Positions 1-8,549 of a DNA stretch of 64,000 bases are shown here, piece by piece. This stretch comes from an uncultured Sulfitobacter sp. GTDB lineage: Bacteria; Pseudomonadota; Alphaproteobacteria; Rhodobacterales; Rhodobacteraceae. The first letter of the stretch is position 1, and each line of letters starts with the position of its first letter. The position numbers and the translations under genes were made by a program. Location: positions 248,001-312,000 of the forward strand of contig CANMZB010000001.1 in NCBI GenBank assembly GCA_947502265.1. The letters run 5' to 3'. The notes under the pieces are model-generated. The model searched no databases and was not told the DNA's origin. It saw nothing but the letters and a program-made list of their open reading frames with translations.

Positions 1-210
1 CGCGTGGGCGATTTTTGCCACCACGTCGTCCTCGTTGCGCACGTCCATCGCCAGCGGGGTCATCCCCTTGATCGCGACGTCCTCAAGTACGGCTTGACGG
101 CGGCCTGTGATGGTGACGTGCGCGCCTTTGTCCACAAGCATCTGTGCAATTGCGAGGCCGATTCCCGTGCCGCCGCCGGTGACGAGCGCGTGTTTTCCAG
201 TGAGTGTCAT
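1..210 (-). CDS. SDR family oxidoreductase, N-terminal part (gene runs off the window)
   Basis: The first 70 codons of a short-chain dehydrogenase/reductase are visible, and the rest lies left of the window. The start reads MTLTGKHALVTGGGTGIG, which is the classic N-terminal beta strand plus the TGxxxGxG dinucleotide-binding loop of classical SDRs. A TGRR segment follows at about residues 34-37, a position that often decides NADP(H) preference, and then DVRNEDDV, the usual D-V acidic strand. The start is ATG at 208-210, preceded on the minus strand by AAGGAGACAGAC, a good ribosome site. The catalytic Ser-Tyr-Lys residues are outside the window, so substrate and exact enzyme cannot be named. 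It is divergent from pntA. Confidence 0.85.
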   Translation of the reverse strand, partial: MTLTGKHALVTGGGTGIGLAIAQMLVDKGAHVTITGRRQAVLEDVAIKGMTPLAMDVRNEDDVVAKIAHA

Positions 211-546
211 GTCTGTCTCCTTTTACTCATGGCATGGTAGCGCAGGAGAGAAGCCGCAGGCACCGGTAGGGGGAGGTGACGTTGCGGCAGTGTGGTGGGG
301 TGATTCGCGTGACCCGATAGTGCGGTGCGACCCAATGTTGCGTGCGCGTTGGTGTTGGCGAAATATAATTTCGGGATGAGTCGGGCGTTACAACACCCAA
401 AAAACGGGCATACGAGCAGAAAAAAGGTACGAAACGCCGCGACTATCGAGGTTGTCATGCTTGTTTGTCGGCAAACTGCGCGGTAGGTCAGTCTGATATC
501 TGCGACACGCCAGTTTCGGCACCAAAAAGAATTTGGGAGATTTTGA
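211..546. other. Divergent intergenic region between the SDR gene and pntA
   Basis: This is 336 bases with no gene that I can support. It must hold the promoters of the leftward SDR gene and of pntAB. A TATAAT hexamer at 364-369 lies inside the small inverted repeat CGAAATATAATTTCG (359-373), but I found no convincing -35 element at the right distance. The pntA ribosome site, GGGAGA at about 535-540, closes the region. Confidence 0.5.
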
Positions 547-2121
547 GTGAAGATCGGGACACCTAAAGAGGTATTCGAGGGCGAGCGCCGCGTGGCGATG
601 ACGCCCGAGAGCGCCGGACAGCTTCAGAAGCTGGGACATGACTGTTTGATCGAAGCGGGCGCCGGGGCGCTGTCGGGCTTTGACGATACGGCCTATGAAA
701 AGGCGGGCGTGACGGTTGTGAAAACCGCCGCCGCGCTTTGGCAAGAGGCGGATGTGCTCGCCAAGGTGCGCGCGCCTGATGATGCCGAAATGGGCATGTT
801 GCGGGCAGACCAGACGTTGATTTCGTTCTTCAGCCCAGTTGCGGACGAGGCGAAGATGCAGGCGGCGGCCGAAAAAGGCGCGACCGTCGTCGCGATGGAG
901 ATGATCCCGCGCATTTCGCGCGCCCAGAAAATGGACGCGCTGTCGTCGATGGCGAACATTGCGGGCTACCGCGCGGTGATCGAGGCGGGCAACAACTTCG
1001 GTCGTTTCTTTACCGGTCAGATTACGGCGGCGGGCAAGGTGCCTCCGGCCAAGGTTCTGGTTGTGGGGGCCGGTGTTGCGGGCCTTGCCGCGATTGGCAC
1101 AGCCACATCTTTGGGCGCGATCACCTATGCGTTCGACGTGCGCCCCGAAGTGGCCGAGCAGGTCGAGTCCATGGGCGCCGAATTTGTTTACCTCGATTTC
1201 GAGGAAGAGCAGCAGGACGGCTCGTCTTCGGGCGGTTATGCGTCTGTCTCCTCGCCTGAATTCCGCGAAGCGCAGCTGGCGAAGTTCCGCGAATTGGCGC
1301 CGGACATCGACATCGTCATTACCACGGCGCTGATCCCCAACCGCGAAGCACCCGAGTTGTGGACCGAGGACATGGTGAAAGCCATGAAGCCCGGATCGGT
1401 AATTGTGGATCTCGCGGCGGAGAAGGGCGGCAACTGCAAGTTGACCGTGCCGGACGAGAAAATTGTAACCGAAAATGGCGTGACCATCATCGGCTATACT
1501 GATTTTCCCAGCCGGATGGGCGCGCAGGCCTCGACGTTGTATTCGACCAACATCCGCCATTTGCTGACCGATCTGACGCCGGACAAAGACGGCGTGATCA
1601 ACCACAATATGGACGACGATGTAATCCGCGGCGCGACCATTGCGCATGCGAGTGATGTGACCTTCCCGCCGCCCCCGCCCAAGATCGCCGCGATTGCGGC
1701 GGCGCCCAAGAAGGAAAAAGCCAAAGAACTGACCGTGGCCGAGAAGAAGGCCAATGAAGTTGCGGCCTTCAAGGCGCAGACCAAAAGTCAGGTGACGTTA
1801 CTGGCCGTTGGCGGTGCGGTTTTGCTGGCGGTGGGGCTTGTCGCGCCAGCCAGCTTTATGCAGCATTTTATCGTGTTTGTTCTGTCGGTGTTCATCGGTT
1901 TTCAGGTCATCTGGGGCGTGGCACATTCGCTGCACACACCGCTGATGGCGGTGACCAATGCGATCTCCTCGATCATCATTCTGGGCGCGCTGATGCAAAT
2001 CGGTTCCGGCTCGGCTCTGGTGATCATACTCGCTGCTTTGTCGGTCTTTATGTGCGGGATCAACATCTTCGGCGGCTTCCTTGTGACACGGCGTATGCTC
2101 GCCATGTTCCAGAAATCTTAA
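547..2121 (+). CDS. pntA: NAD(P) transhydrogenase subunit alpha
   Basis: This is the alpha subunit of the membrane proton-translocating transhydrogenase, which uses the proton gradient to drive hydride transfer from NADH to NADP+. The 524 residues contain the NAD-binding domain I, with [20 protein letters not shown] at the N-terminus and the Rossmann loop [11 protein letters not shown] near residue 174. A Pro/Ala/Lys-rich linker runs from about 374 to 410, and about four membrane spans occupy 415-515. The single long alpha chain is the enterobacterial arrangement, not the split PntAA/PntAB form. The start is GTG at 547, chosen for the GGGAGA site six bases upstream; no in-frame ATG sits near. 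pntB follows after 13 bases. Confidence 0.95.
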   Translation: MKIGTPKEVFEGERRVAMTPESAGQLQKLGHDCLIEAGAGALSGFDDTAYEKAGVTVVKTAAALWQEADVLAKVRAPDDAEMGMLRADQTLISFFSPVADEAKMQAAAEKGATVVAMEMIPRISRAQKMDALSSMANIAGYRAVIEAGNNFGRFFTGQITAAGKVPPAKVLVVGAGVAGLAAIGTATSLGAITYAFDVRPEVAEQVESMGAEFVYLDFEEEQQDGSSSGGYASVSSPEFREAQLAKFRELAPDIDIVITTALIPNREAPELWTEDMVKAMKPGSVIVDLAAEKGGNCKLTVPDEKIVTENGVTIIGYTDFPSRMGAQASTLYSTNIRHLLTDLTPDKDGVINHNMDDDVIRGATIAHASDVTFPPPPPKIAAIAAAPKKEKAKELTVAEKKANEVAAFKAQTKSQVTLLAVGGAVLLAVGLVAPASFMQHFIVFVLSVFIGFQVIWGVAHSLHTPLMAVTNAISSIIILGALMQIGSGSALVIILAALSVFMCGINIFGGFLVTRRMLAMFQKS

Positions 2122-2134
2122 AGGAGCGGGGATC

Positions 2135-3574
2135 ATGGATTTTGGTTTCACAACAGCGGTCTATGTGGTCGCGGCTATCCTGTTTATTCTCTCGCTTGGC
2201 GGGCTGTCAGGACAGGAAAGCGCAAAACGCGCGGTGTGGTACGGGATTGTGGGCATGGCGCTTGCGGTTGCAGCGACGCTTATCGGACCCGGTTCGGGGT
2301 ATTGGCTGCTGTCGATCATTCTGATCGCGGGTGGCGGTATCATCGGCTATCAGCTGGCGACAAAAGTGCAGATGACGCAGATGCCCGAACTGGTTGCAGC
2401 GATGCACAGCCTTGTGGGTCTGGCGGCGGTGTTTGTCGGTCTGATTGCGCACTTCGAGATCGGGCGCGTGGGCGGATACCTTGCCTCGGGAGGGGATCCC
2501 AAAGAACTGGGCACCTTTGCGGCGTTGATCGCCAAGAAGGGCGCGGTCGAGATCAACATTTTGCGGGTCGAGCTGTTCCTTGGCGTGTTCATCGGGGCGG
2601 TGACGTTCACAGGCTCTGTGATCGCTTATGGCAAGCTGGCGGGGCGCGTCACGTCGGTTGCGCAAAAGCTGCCCGGCGGGCATGTTCTGAACGCGGGTGC
2701 GGCGGCGATTTCGCTGCTGACGCTGGTTTGGTACTTCAACACCGGTGGTTTCCTGCCGCTGTTTATCATGACTCTTTGCGCGCTTTTCATCGGGTATCAC
2801 CTGATCATGGGCATCGGCGGTGCGGACATGCCGGTCGTGGTTTCCATGCTCAACAGCTACTCCGGCTGGGCGGCGGCGGCGATTGGTTTCAGCCTTGGCA
2901 ACGATCTGTTGATCGTGGTGGGTGCGCTGGTTGGTTCGTCCGGTGCGATCCTGAGCTATATCATGTGCAAGGCGATGAACCGGTCGTTTGTGTCGGTGAT
3001 CCTTGGCGGCTTTGGCGGCCCTGCGGGCGAGCAGATGGCAGTCGAGGGTGAACAGATCGCCATCGAGGCGGACGGTGTTGCACAGGCGCTGAACGAGGCG
3101 GATAGCGTCATCATCATTCCGGGGTACGGGATGGCGGTTGCGCAGGCGCAACAAGCGGTGAGCGAGCTTGTCAAAAAGCTGCGCGCGCAGGGCAAGAACG
3201 TGCGTTTCGCCATTCACCCTGTGGCGGGGCGTTTGCCGGGCCACATGAACGTGCTGCTGGCCGAGGCAAAGGTGCCGTATGACATCGTGATGGAGATGGA
3301 CGAGATCAACGAAGATTTCCCCAAAACCGACGTGGTTATCGTCATCGGCTCCAACGACATTGTGAACCCTGCGGCGCAGGACGACCCGAATTCGCCCATT
3401 GCGGGGATGCCGGTTCTGGAGTGCTGGAAGGCCAAGACAGTGTTCGTGTCCAAGCGCGGGCAAGGCACCGGTTACTCCGGCATCGAGAACCCGCTGTTCT
3501 TCAAGGAGAACACGCGCATGTTCTACGGGGATGCCAAGCAGTCGCTGGACAAACTGTTGCCGCTGATCGAATAG
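2135..3574 (+). CDS. pntB: NAD(P) transhydrogenase subunit beta
   Basis: This is the beta subunit of the transhydrogenase, carrying the rest of membrane domain II and the NADP(H)-binding domain III. The 479 residues show about nine hydrophobic spans over residues 1-260. A soluble C-terminal domain follows with the fingerprint [10 protein letters not shown] at about residue 329, then [20 protein letters not shown] and [11 protein letters not shown], all hallmarks of domain III. It is co-transcribed with pntA (13-base gap, AAAGGAGCGGGGATC before the ATG), and a terminator lies 27 bases after its stop. The length is normal for the family and nothing looks broken. Confidence 0.96.
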   Translation: MDFGFTTAVYVVAAILFILSLGGLSGQESAKRAVWYGIVGMALAVAATLIGPGSGYWLLSIILIAGGGIIGYQLATKVQMTQMPELVAAMHSLVGLAAVFVGLIAHFEIGRVGGYLASGGDPKELGTFAALIAKKGAVEINILRVELFLGVFIGAVTFTGSVIAYGKLAGRVTSVAQKLPGGHVLNAGAAAISLLTLVWYFNTGGFLPLFIMTLCALFIGYHLIMGIGGADMPVVVSMLNSYSGWAAAAIGFSLGNDLLIVVGALVGSSGAILSYIMCKAMNRSFVSVILGGFGGPAGEQMAVEGEQIAIEADGVAQALNEADSVIIIPGYGMAVAQAQQAVSELVKKLRAQGKNVRFAIHPVAGRLPGHMNVLLAEAKVPYDIVMEMDEINEDFPKTDVVIVIGSNDIVNPAAQDDPNSPIAGMPVLECWKAKTVFVSKRGQGTGYSGIENPLFFKENTRMFYGDAKQSLDKLLPLIE

Positions 3575-3600
3575 GATCACGCACAGGACTGACCCGATAT

Positions 3601-3634
3601 AAACGCCCCGCTGGTAACTGCGGGGCGTTTTGCC
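3601..3634 (+). terminator. Rho-independent terminator of pntAB
   Basis: The arms AAACGCCCCG (3601-3610) and CGGGGCGTTT (3621-3630) are perfectly complementary across a 10-base loop, and the second arm runs into TTTT. The hairpin lies 27 bases past the pntB stop codon. Confidence 0.85.
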
Positions 3635-3859
3635 GTTCAAGCGGTCATGGCATTCCTGCCGGAACAACGGGGGCGTGAAGTGAGGCGCTTCACGGCATCC
3701 GGCGGTCTGCTGTACCTCAAAAGACTATGCGGTGCTTTCCGATAGGTGGAAAAGTATACAATGGTACGCGCAACTTGTTTTGATTGCGCATATTTCCACG
3801 TTGATTGCGGCGGTCGCTTTGCGACAAAGCTGGTGCATCAACCCGCAAAGGACACACTC

Positions 3860-5143
3860 ATGGCCCCGATCAAAGACCACCCGTTGCGATACACCCTGGC
3901 GGGCGAATTGCATGCGCGCCCGTTTCCCGAGGTGAAAGCGCCACAGGTGGTGGCGTATCTGGCGATCAAGCCGTCGGGGGATGCGGCGGGGCGGGACCGC
4001 TCCGGTGATATGGCGCATCTGGTCAGACTGCTTAACCACTACGGCGCGCCGCTGCCGGAGAAGGATGCCACGCATTACTATGGAGCGATGGGGAAATATG
4101 ATCTTAAATGGGAGCAACATACAGAATTTGTGACCTATACCGCCTTTTCCAATGATCTAAGCCATCGCCCGTTTGATCCGGCGGAATTTGATGTGTTTCC
4201 GGCTGACTGGCTGGATGTGGCACCCGGAGAGCGGCTGACCTCGGCGCTGTTGCGGTTGGTTCTGCAACCGCCTTTGGAAAGCGATGTGGTGGCGCATCTG
4301 AATGAATGGTTCGTACCGGAAAGCCTTGCCGTGGCGCATGTGCTGGATCAGGACGCGGTGGTGGCGACGGATTTCCGGGTTGATCCGGCGGGCCACATGC
4401 GGTTTGCCGTTTTTGCAGCGCAGGCCACCGGCGCGCGGCGTCTGGGCCGGATTATCCAGCGCCTGTTCGAAATTGAAACCTACAAAACGATGTCGATGCT
4501 GGGGTTTGCTTTGGTGCGCGAGGCCGGCGACGATGTTGGCCGGATGGACCGGCAGTTGAGCGATCTGATGATCGGAATGAGCGCGAAAGAGACCGGACCG
4601 GAAGCGACGCTGGATGCGTTGCTGGATGTCTCGGTCGAGCTGGAAAGTCTTGTGGCGCAGAGCGCGTTCCGCTTTGCGGGGACGGCGGCCTATCAGGCGA
4701 TCGTATATCAGCGGATCGAGGCGCTGCGCGAGACGCGGTTTCAGGGGTTGCAAGGGTTTGGCGAGTTCATGATGCGCCGTTACGAACCTGCGATGCGCAC
4801 GGTCAATTCGATGGAGCGGCGGCTGGAGCGGATGTCGGCCCGCGCCGCGCGCACCTCTGATCTGTTGCGCACGCGGGTAGACGTGGAGCGTTCGGCGCAA
4901 AATCAGGCGATTCTGGAAAGCCTCGACCGGCGCGGGGATTTGCAATTGCGCTTGCAGCACACGGTCGAGGGGCTTTCTGTGGTGGCAATCAGCTATTACG
5001 CGGTCTCGCTGGCCAGCTATGTTCTGTACCCCGTCGGTGAGTTGACGGGGCTAAGCAAGGGCGCGTTGACCGCTGGCGTTACTCTGCCGGTTGTAGGGTT
5101 GGTGTGGTGGGCCGTGCGCCGTCTGCGCCGGAAGATCGTTTAG
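3860..5143 (+). CDS. DUF3422 family membrane-anchored protein
   Basis: This 427-residue protein begins MAPIKDHPLRYTLAGELHARPFPE, the conserved N-terminus of the DUF3422 family; the biochemical role of that family is unknown to me. The body is soluble and helix-rich. Two hydrophobic segments near the C-terminus (about 375-395 and 402-420) look like a hairpin membrane anchor, and the chain ends in the basic RRLRRKIV. An upstream in-frame ATG at 3746 would add 38 Cys-rich residues unlike the family, so I chose ATG 3860, which has AAAGGACACACTC before it. The last 65 bases overlap the convergent sulfur transporter gene. Confidence 0.8.
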   Translation: MAPIKDHPLRYTLAGELHARPFPEVKAPQVVAYLAIKPSGDAAGRDRSGDMAHLVRLLNHYGAPLPEKDATHYYGAMGKYDLKWEQHTEFVTYTAFSNDLSHRPFDPAEFDVFPADWLDVAPGERLTSALLRLVLQPPLESDVVAHLNEWFVPESLAVAHVLDQDAVVATDFRVDPAGHMRFAVFAAQATGARRLGRIIQRLFEIETYKTMSMLGFALVREAGDDVGRMDRQLSDLMIGMSAKETGPEATLDALLDVSVELESLVAQSAFRFAGTAAYQAIVYQRIEALRETRFQGLQGFGEFMMRRYEPAMRTVNSMERRLERMSARAARTSDLLRTRVDVERSAQNQAILESLDRRGDLQLRLQHTVEGLSVVAISYYAVSLASYVLYPVGELTGLSKGALTAGVTLPVVGLVWWAVRRLRRKIV

Positions 5144-6170
5144 CACCGGCAAGCCGCGTCAACAGCGCGTCTGTCAGCCACGCGCCCGTAGCCATCGTGA
5201 CAATTGCCAGCAGGGAAGCCAGCGAAAGCGTCGGCACGCCCGACAGACCCGCGCCCACGGTGCAGCCACCGGCCAGAACGCCGCCAACACCCATCAGCAC
5301 AGCGCCCGACACATAGCGACCGGTCTGGCGCGGGCTGTCAAAGCTTTGCCATGCAAAGGTGCCGGTAAGCAGGCTGGCGGCAAGCGCGCCGAGCAGAACA
5401 CCACCCAACAAACCGGTGCCGAAACCGGGCGAGACGGAGGTGCTGGCGATGCTCCAGAACAAGGTGTCAGAGGCAGGGCGGGTGAAAGACAGGCTCTCGA
5501 ATGCGATTGGGTCGAAGTCGTCATAGAGGATGAAGCCGGTGCCAACCCAGGCGAGCGGCACCAGCGCACCCAGCAGCGCAGCAAGCGCAAGCATCTGCGG
5601 GCGGACACCCGAGCGGGCAGCGATGGTCAAGGATACGGCCACGATCAGCGCGACATAGGTCCAGCCGCCCCCCGGAAGGCTTGCCAGCGAGGGGAGGGTG
5701 CCAAAAGACACGGTGACATCGCCGAGCGCCACGCGCAGCGGTGCCAGAAGCCCCTTCATCGTGGCATGTGCGGTGACGGCAAAGACCAGTATCACCGTCA
5801 ACGCGCGCAGGTTGCCGGTTGCGCCCAGAACGGTAAGCCGCGATGCACAGCCGCGCGCAAGAACCATGCCTGCGCCGAACAGTAACCCACCCAGAGCGAT
5901 GGCCAGCCACGACAGATCAACGGCCATGAAACGGTGGGTGTCAAAGCTGATTACACCGGCGGTAACCGCAATTTGGGTGCCGCCAACGGCAACGGCCAGC
6001 GCCGTAAACCAGACACCTGCGGCGGCGCGCCGGTCCGTGCCAACGATCATCCGCCGAAAGCAGAATTTGGTGATCTGTGCGAGGGCGCCAAACGCGACAC
6101 CAAGCACAAGCGCATAATAGACCACCGCCTGCGGGGCCGTGAGATTTTGGAATCCGAGTTCTTCAAACAT
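5079..6170 (-). CDS. YeeE/YedE family sulfur (thiosulfate-type) transporter
   Basis: This is a 363-residue polytopic membrane protein of the YeeE/YedE family, whose characterised members import thiosulfate. Three cysteine motifs that mark the family are present: ITKFCFRRMIVG near residue 32, LARGCASRLTVLG near residue 100 and LAGGCTVGAGLSG near residue 310. In known members these cysteines line the substrate path. I count roughly nine or ten hydrophobic spans. The start is ATG 6168-6170, with AAAAGGGTCG just upstream; a longer open frame begins about 260 bases earlier but adds non-membrane sequence that does not fit. Its 3' end overlaps the convergent DUF3422 gene. No companion TusA/TsuB-type gene is next to it. 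Confidence 0.85.
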   Translation of the reverse strand: MFEELGFQNLTAPQAVVYYALVLGVAFGALAQITKFCFRRMIVGTDRRAAAGVWFTALAVAVGGTQIAVTAGVISFDTHRFMAVDLSWLAIALGGLLFGAGMVLARGCASRLTVLGATGNLRALTVILVFAVTAHATMKGLLAPLRVALGDVTVSFGTLPSLASLPGGGWTYVALIVAVSLTIAARSGVRPQMLALAALLGALVPLAWVGTGFILYDDFDPIAFESLSFTRPASDTLFWSIASTSVSPGFGTGLLGGVLLGALAASLLTGTFAWQSFDSPRQTGRYVSGAVLMGVGGVLAGGCTVGAGLSGVPTLSLASLLAIVTMATGAWLTDALLTRLAGAKRSSGADGARPTTPTLQPAE

Positions 6171-6316
6171 TTTACGACCCTTTTCAAACAGAATATTTTT
6201 CCACCTGCCGTGGATTTTTCCGGATTTCAAGCGATGAATCCCGTGCTGTGGCGGGTAGCGATAGAACATCCGTTCCGGTTGGGTGCACCAAAGTGGAAGA
6301 CCGGTCCGTGATTGGC

Positions 6317-6353
6317 AAACGGCGCTGCATGTATGTTCCACGCAGCGCCGTTT
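6317..6353 (-). terminator. Terminator after the peptide permease genes
   Basis: AAACGGCGCTGC (6317-6328) and GCAGCGCCGTTT (6342-6353) form a perfect 12-bp stem with a 13-base loop. It lies 34 bases past the stop of the leftward permease gene. The flanking A/T tracts are short (TTT on minus, TTTT on plus). Confidence 0.7.
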
Positions 6354-6387
6354 TCCGGATAGTAGGGTCTTGTTTTGCGGGCGGGCC

Positions 6388-7389
6388 TTAACGCCCGCGA
6401 ATGCGCGGATCGAGCGCGTCGCGCAGGCCATCGCCCAGATAGTTCACGCTGAGCACGGTCACTGAGATCAGGATGCCGGGCAGCAAGACCCGCTCGGGGT
6501 ACTCCTGCATCCGGGCAACCGCATCCGCCAGCAGCTTGCCCCATGTCGGGAAGTCGGACGGGAAGCCCACACCAAGGAAGGACAGCGCGCTTTCGGTGAT
6601 GATCGCCGTAGCGAGGCCCAAAGTGGCCGACACCATGATCGGGGAGACCACATTGGGCAGCAGGTGGCGCAGGATAATCTTGCTTGGCGTAGACCCGATA
6701 GAGCGCGCCGCGAGGATGAATTCACGCTCTTTCAAGGCCAGAATATCGCCGCGCACGATGCGCGCCGTCTGCATCCACGAGGTCAGGCCGATGACAGATA
6801 CAATCAGCACAAACATGCCAGATTCGGGGCTACCGAAGAAGCTGGTCAGGGGCTGGCGAAAGAGCGTTACCGCAAGCAGGACCAGCGGCAGGATCGGCAG
6901 CGCCAGCGCCAGATCGGTCAGACGCATCAGCACGAAATCAAGCTTTTTAAAGTAGCCCGACAGCACCCCGATGGCGGTGCCGATGAGCAGCGCAAGCACC
7001 ATCGCAGTCCAGCCCACAGACATCGACACACGGCCGCCATAGATCATTTGCGCCATGATATCGCGACCCAGCTGATCGGTGCCGAAAGGGTGCGCCCAAC
7101 CGGCCTTGACGTCGCTGTCCCACAGCAAGGTGTAGACCGGCCGCCAGTTCTTGTTGCGGATGTCGAGTTTGGTTGGTGCGAGATCCCACAGATAGGGGCC
7201 GAAGATCACCGCGAGGGTGATAAAGATCAGAAAACTACCGCCGAAAACCGCGCCTTTATGTTTGCGGAACTGGTCCCACACATCGCGCCATTGGCTGCGC
7301 GGTGGTTTTTGCGGCTCTTTGTCAACCAACGCGCCGAAGACCTCGATATCGGCCTCGACGGGGCTGGCGGGGATCGGTTGCTCAGTCAT
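6388..7389 (-). CDS. Peptide-type ABC transporter permease (DppC/OppC family)
   Basis: This is the second inner-membrane permease of the peptide/nickel-type importer encoded here. Its 333 residues have a cytoplasmic N-terminal tail, a first span at about 46-66, a periplasmic loop and five more spans. The conserved cytoplasmic EAA loop reads AARSIGSTPSKIILRHLLPN, and the C-terminal LGDGLRDALDPRIRGR is typical of DppC/OppC. The start is ATG 7387-7389, which overlaps the upstream permease stop by eight bases and has GAGGATCCGCT ahead of it; another in-frame start 18 bases upstream lacks a ribosome site. Partners are the permease at 7382, the binding protein at 8550 and the divergent double ATPase. 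Confidence 0.92.
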   Translation of the reverse strand: MTEQPIPASPVEADIEVFGALVDKEPQKPPRSQWRDVWDQFRKHKGAVFGGSFLIFITLAVIFGPYLWDLAPTKLDIRNKNWRPVYTLLWDSDVKAGWAHPFGTDQLGRDIMAQMIYGGRVSMSVGWTAMVLALLIGTAIGVLSGYFKKLDFVLMRLTDLALALPILPLVLLAVTLFRQPLTSFFGSPESGMFVLIVSVIGLTSWMQTARIVRGDILALKEREFILAARSIGSTPSKIILRHLLPNVVSPIMVSATLGLATAIITESALSFLGVGFPSDFPTWGKLLADAVARMQEYPERVLLPGILISVTVLSVNYLGDGLRDALDPRIRGR

Positions 7390-8449
7390 AGCGGATCCTC
7401 GGGTCAAGCACGCCGTAGAGGATGTCGGCGATCAGGTTGAAGAGAACGATCAGGATGGCGAAGATGAATGTCAGTGTCATCACCATCGGCAGATCGTTGG
7501 CAAACAGGGCGGTCAGCAAAAGCTGCCCGATGCCGTTCACCTTGAAAACGTTTTCGGTGATGATCGCGCCGCCAAAGATGGCGGGCATCCCCAGCGCGAT
7601 AATCGTAACCACCGGGATCATCGAGTTGCGCAGCACATGCACCATGACGACCACGCTTTCGCTCAGACCCTTGGCGCGTGCGGTGCGCACATAGTCCTGA
7701 TTGAGATTGTCGAGCATGGCAGAGCGCATGTAGCGGCTGATCTGGGCGGTGGTTTGCAGGGCCAGCACCATCACGGGCATGATCATCTGCAAAAACTGCG
7801 TCTTGAAGGTGGCCCAGTCGTTGACGACCAGCGTTGTGTCATAGATCGACGGCAACCAGCCAAGGCTGACCGAAAATATCACGATGAGCAACGGACCGGT
7901 AAAGAACGGCGGGATCGAAAAGCCGATCATCGTAATGAATGTGCCCGCCTGATCGAACAGCGAATAATGCCGGTAGGCGGAATAGATGCCGATGGGTATC
8001 GCGATGAGGATGCCCACCACATAGCTGAGCGCAACAACCCACAGGGTTTGCGGCATCCGCTGGATCACGATGTCCATCACCGGAGAGCGGGTTTGCCAGC
8101 TGATCACGCGCTGGCGCTGGACCATTTCACCTGTCGCTTCGTCAAGGACGAGACTGAGCTGCGTGTCGGGCAGCCAGCCGAAGAGGAAGCTGTGCGCGGT
8201 CAGCCAGTCGATGAACACGGCAGGTTCAATCACAAAGAACTGGTGCAGCCATTTGATGTACTGGATGTGGATCGGCGCACCGAGACCAAGCGCCTCGCGC
8301 ATTTTCTGTTTCACTTCCGGCGGTACGGTCAGCGGAACCTGCGCCATCGGATCGCCGGGAGCGAGCTGCAACAGCAGAAAGATCACAAGGCTGATAAATA
8401 GAAGTGTCGGGATGGATAGAAAAAGTCGTCGGATGGTGAAATTCAGCAT
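7382..8449 (-). CDS. Peptide-type ABC transporter permease (DppB/OppB family)
   Basis: This is the first permease of the peptide-type importer, 355 residues. The N-terminal MLNFTIRRLFLSIPTLLFIS span and the QLAPGDPMA motif right after it are standard for DppB/OppB. Later come the EAA loop TARAKGLSESVVVMVHVLRN and the C-terminal GVLDPRIRYD. The loop between the first two spans is about 90 residues longer than the shortest family members, roughly residues 30-150. The start is ATG 8447-8449; a TTG directly before it is equally possible. It lies downstream of the binding-protein gene beyond a strong hairpin terminator, so it is probably expressed at a lower level. Confidence 0.92.
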   Translation of the reverse strand: MLNFTIRRLFLSIPTLLFISLVIFLLLQLAPGDPMAQVPLTVPPEVKQKMREALGLGAPIHIQYIKWLHQFFVIEPAVFIDWLTAHSFLFGWLPDTQLSLVLDEATGEMVQRQRVISWQTRSPVMDIVIQRMPQTLWVVALSYVVGILIAIPIGIYSAYRHYSLFDQAGTFITMIGFSIPPFFTGPLLIVIFSVSLGWLPSIYDTTLVVNDWATFKTQFLQMIMPVMVLALQTTAQISRYMRSAMLDNLNQDYVRTARAKGLSESVVVMVHVLRNSMIPVVTIIALGMPAIFGGAIITENVFKVNGIGQLLLTALFANDLPMVMTLTFIFAILIVLFNLIADILYGVLDPRIRYD

Positions 8450-8478
8450 CAAGCGGCGCCTCTACAAGAGCGGTCTGG

Positions 8479-8511
8479 AAAAAAGGGAGGGCGGGGGTAC
8501 CCCGCCCTCCC
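8479..8511 (-). terminator. Strong terminator between binding-protein and permease genes
   Basis: On the minus strand GGGAGGGCGGGG is followed by a three-base loop, the perfect complement CCCCGCCCTCCC, and six T residues. This is a textbook intrinsic terminator 39 bases after the binding-protein stop and 30 bases before the permease start. Partial read-through here would give the usual excess of binding protein over permease. Confidence 0.85.
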
Positions 8512-8549
8512 GAGTCAGGATTAAGACGGGGCTGTCCCCGCAGCAACCT

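Noticed and set aside
364..369. TATAAT as a pntA promoter
   Set aside because: No -35 box at 16-18 bases upstream (the TTGCGT at 338 is 20 bases away), and the site lies 180 bases before the start.
388..1647. 419-codon open frame on the minus strand across pntA
   Set aside because: It is the shadow of pntA in high-GC DNA: His/Arg-rich, low in hydrophobic blocks, and without a start site or family pattern.
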